Assembly: GCA_019677205.1 (NCBI GenBank) | Contig: JAAMXY010000051.1 | Span: forward strand, 1 to 33,260 | DNA from: Pinguiococcus pyrenoidosus | Taxonomy: Eukaryota; Sar; Pinguiophyceae; Pinguiochrysidales; Pinguiochrysidaceae | DNA: 33,260 nt | Reading direction: 5' to 3' | Shown here: positions 31,529 to 33,260 of the stretch, in pieces | Numbering within the stretch: the stretch's first letter is position 1 | How the letters are laid out: the number at the start of each line of letters is the position of its first letter | Made by a program: the position numbers and the translations under genes | Notes under the pieces: generated by a model | What the model saw: the letters and a program-made list of their open reading frames with translations, nothing else | Told to the model about the DNA's origin: nothing | The model's database searches: none

Positions 31529-32615
31529 TCATGCAACTTGCTCCGCCGCAGCGTCGGCGCCACCCGTCACCGTTGCGAGGACTTCGGCCGCGGCCGCCGC
31601 CTTCTCCTTCTCGGCAGCCACGCGCCGCTCCAGCTCCTTCACCTTGTGGCGCGGCATGCGCTTGCGCGCCTCTTCCAGCTCCCGCTCCAGCCACCAGAGC
31701 GAACCTTCTGCGGAGCCGCCAGCCTCGATGATGTCGTTGAGCGCCTGCTCGGCGTCGGCAAAGGCCACCTGCGCGTTCTGCGCCGCTGCCCTTGCGGCGG
31801 CCTCGGCTTGCGCCGCTCGGTTGAGAGCCTTGGTGAGCTTGCGCGTGGTGGCCTCCTGCAGAATCTTGGCGGTGCGGAGGGGCTGCGAGTCGCCAGCCTC
31901 CAGCTGCGCCTTCTCGGCCTTGGCGCGGTTCCGCTTGACGATGCCCAGGCTCTGGTCGTTCGCGAGGGCATCCTTGGCTGCGATCTCATCCGCCAGCTCC
32001 TTCTCGCGAGCTTGGAGGTCCGCGAGAGCTTCGTCGGCCTGCGCCTTGGCCACCTCTCCGTGACGCCGCGCTTCCGCCGCCTGCTGCTCCGACTGCACCG
32101 CCACGTCCAGCGCCAGCTTGGCAGCGTCTAGGGCGCGAGAAGCCCTGGCCACGCGGTCGGAGTTGTCGCCTTGCGGCGCCGTGACGAGGAAGTGCCAGTC
32201 GATGGTGTAGTAGCCGATGAGGTACTCGCTGAGGGAGATGCGGTTGTTGGAGTCGATGTCGATGGATCGCAGCTGAGCTCGCATCTCCTGCACCGTCTGC
32301 ACACAGCCCAGCTTCTCCAGCAGGCGATGGCCCTGGAACTCATCCAGCTCGTTGCCAGCAGCGCCCTTGTTCACGTCGATTTCCTCGCAGAGCTTGCAGG
32401 CCTTCCACACGTATTCGCGGGCCTCCTCGTCGTTGCTGAAGCACGGGCCCACGCTCCAGTAGGCGTTGAGGAACCAGATGGCCTGCGAGGCCAGCAAGGC
32501 TCACGAGAGGGCTGTTGGCGGGCCAGAAGGCGGTGAAAAGCACCTGATTCTTGTAGGACAGGTCGTTGACCATGGCCAGCATCTCCTCGTCGGAGGCCTC
32601 CACCTGCGCCGCCAT
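31529..32615 (-). CDS. EF-hand and coiled-coil protein
   Basis: Exon 2 (31529-32482) follows exon 1 (ATG at 32615). The N-terminal half has NAYWSVG, then NELDEFQGHRLLEKLG, and one clear EF-hand, DIDSNNRISLSEYL, with D/D/N/R/S/E at the calcium-coordinating positions; the Glu at position 12 is kept. An earlier region (EEIDVNKGAAGNELDEF) may be a second, degenerate hand. From about residue 130 to the end the protein is Ala/Glu/Lys-rich and predicted coiled coil. I believe related EF-hand/coiled-coil proteins occur in other flagellated protists, but I know no function. The intron can be read two ways: 22 nt (32483-32504, giving 354 aa) or 61 nt (32483-32543, giving 341 aa). Both keep frame. An inverted CCAAT at 32855-32862 lies 240 bp upstream. 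Confidence 0.75.
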
Positions 32616-33036
32616 GTTGCTCGTGGCTCCGGGAAGGCTCGGCTATTGCACAGACGTCGAGAGGGTGGATCGCCGTGACTTGGCTGCGGCGGCGTCGAAG
32701 ACAACGGCCGAAGATATCAGTGGGAAACGGCGTTTCGTTGACAATCCTGACAGAATAACAGAGTCCAAACAGTTCAACCAACAGTTTGTTTGTCTGTCTG
32801 TCCGGAATTATTTACTTCGCATTTTGTCCGTCTGTCATCAGCGGCGCGCGGGGGATTGGCTGGGAAGTGGCGTGGAATTGGGATGATAGGGAGGAGGAGA
32901 TGAGGAGGGGAGCGAGGTGGGGAGGAGGATCAGGTGGCGGATTTGGTGCTGCCGAGATTGCGAGGAGAGAGTGCGAGAGTGTCAAGCGACGACGTTTCAA
33001 AGAAGCAAGCAACGTCAATGGCGCAGTTCAGGGCAG
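32616..33036. promoter_or_regulatory. Upstream region of the EF-hand gene
   Basis: No gene recognised. Holds the inverted CCAAT motif ATTGGCTG at 32855-32862 and a G/A-rich stretch at 32880-32970. Short open frames are low-complexity. Confidence 0.4.
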
Positions 33037-33178
33037 GACATGTCATTCTGACGTGTCTGAGACATGTCCTTCTGACACGTCAGAAGGACATGTCAGAATG
33101 ACGTGTCTAAGACATGTCAATCTGACACATTATAGCAGACTTGTCAGAACTGACATGTCTATGGGTGTGTCAGATTAG
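33037..33178. repeat. Nested inverted-repeat array with GACATGTC and ACGT cores
   Basis: The palindrome GACATGTC occurs five times (33037, 33061, 33087, 33111, 33152), spaced 24, 26, 24 and 41 bp. The stretch 33061-33094 is a perfect hairpin with 16-bp arms around a 2-nt centre. The arms are flanked by TGACGTGTC (33049-33057 and 33099-33107), and TGACACGTCA lies at 33073-33082. Diverged copies continue to about 33178. Confidence 0.85.
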
Positions 33179-33204
33179 GCATTGCGCAGCTCTAGAAGTC
33201 GCAA

Positions 33205-33254
33205 CCAATCAGGAGGACGAAGCGCAGCACTGGGAATTAACGGTATCCAATCAG
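33205..33254 (+). promoter_or_regulatory. Two CCAATCAG boxes
   Basis: CCAATCAG occurs at 33205-33212 and again at 33247-33254. Two identical CCAAT boxes in the same orientation 42 bp apart suggest a promoter for a gene starting beyond the right edge of the window. Confidence 0.5.
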
Positions 33255-33260
33255 AACAAA

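Noticed and set aside
1-33260. Mobile elements, CRISPR arrays, defence islands or viral genes
   Set aside because: No transposase, integrase, reverse transcriptase, direct-repeat spacer array or viral hallmark gene was seen; the gene content is ordinary eukaryotic nuclear.

Overview
This is nuclear DNA from a flagellated, unicellular eukaryote, most likely an alga or related protist. It is GC-rich and gene-dense: about 13 protein genes and one tRNA in 33 kb, on alternating strands. Most genes are split by short GT-AG introns, mostly 54-106 nt with a few of 150-350 nt. The gene set is plainly eukaryotic: a proteasome lid subunit, the RNA polymerase I factor RRN3, a DENN protein, DNAJC11, and the ciliary central-pair protein SPAG6/PF16. 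SPAG6 implies a motile flagellum. I cannot name the lineage. TGA, TAA and TAG are all used as stops, so the code looks standard.

Layout, left to right: (1) 685-2659 (+), a DUF4116-repeat protein with one in-frame TGA. (2) 3118-4047 (-), an intronless sulfotransferase-like protein. (3) 4968-6348 (-), a five-part-conserved SfsA homologue, a family best known from prokaryotes, here in four exons. (4) 6846-14239 (+), a very large DENN-domain protein (about 2199 aa) divergent from SfsA. (5) 14502-15858 (-), proteasome subunit Rpn8/PSMD7. (6) 16230-16724 (+), a CGR1/CCDC86-like ribosome-biogenesis protein. (7) 16825-17841 (-), sepiapterin reductase. (8) 18398-21162 (-), RRN3/TIF-IA. (9) 21513-21582 (-), tRNA-Gly(CCC). 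(10) 21825-23036 (+), a tentative small multi-pass membrane protein. (11) 23570-25417 (-), a C2-domain membrane protein resembling a minimal plant-type MCTP. (12) 26406-28198 (+), SPAG6/PF16. (13) 28401-30912 (-), a DNAJC11-like J-protein. (14) 31529-32615 (-), an EF-hand/coiled-coil protein. (15) An inverted-repeat array at 33037-33178.

No operon or pathway joins all these genes. They are housekeeping and ciliary genes in divergent and convergent pairs. What several share is an E2F/DP-type TTTSGCGC motif shortly upstream of the start codon (SfsA, DENN, RRN3, C2 protein, SPAG6, DNAJC11). Exon structures were built by hand from splice signals, reading phase and family similarity. In each multi-exon gene the summed exons are a multiple of three, which supports the models. 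The strongest oddities are the TGA that replaces exactly one residue in a strictly 25-residue repeat, the nuclear SfsA gene, the recurrent E2F-like sites, and the nested palindrome array at the right edge.
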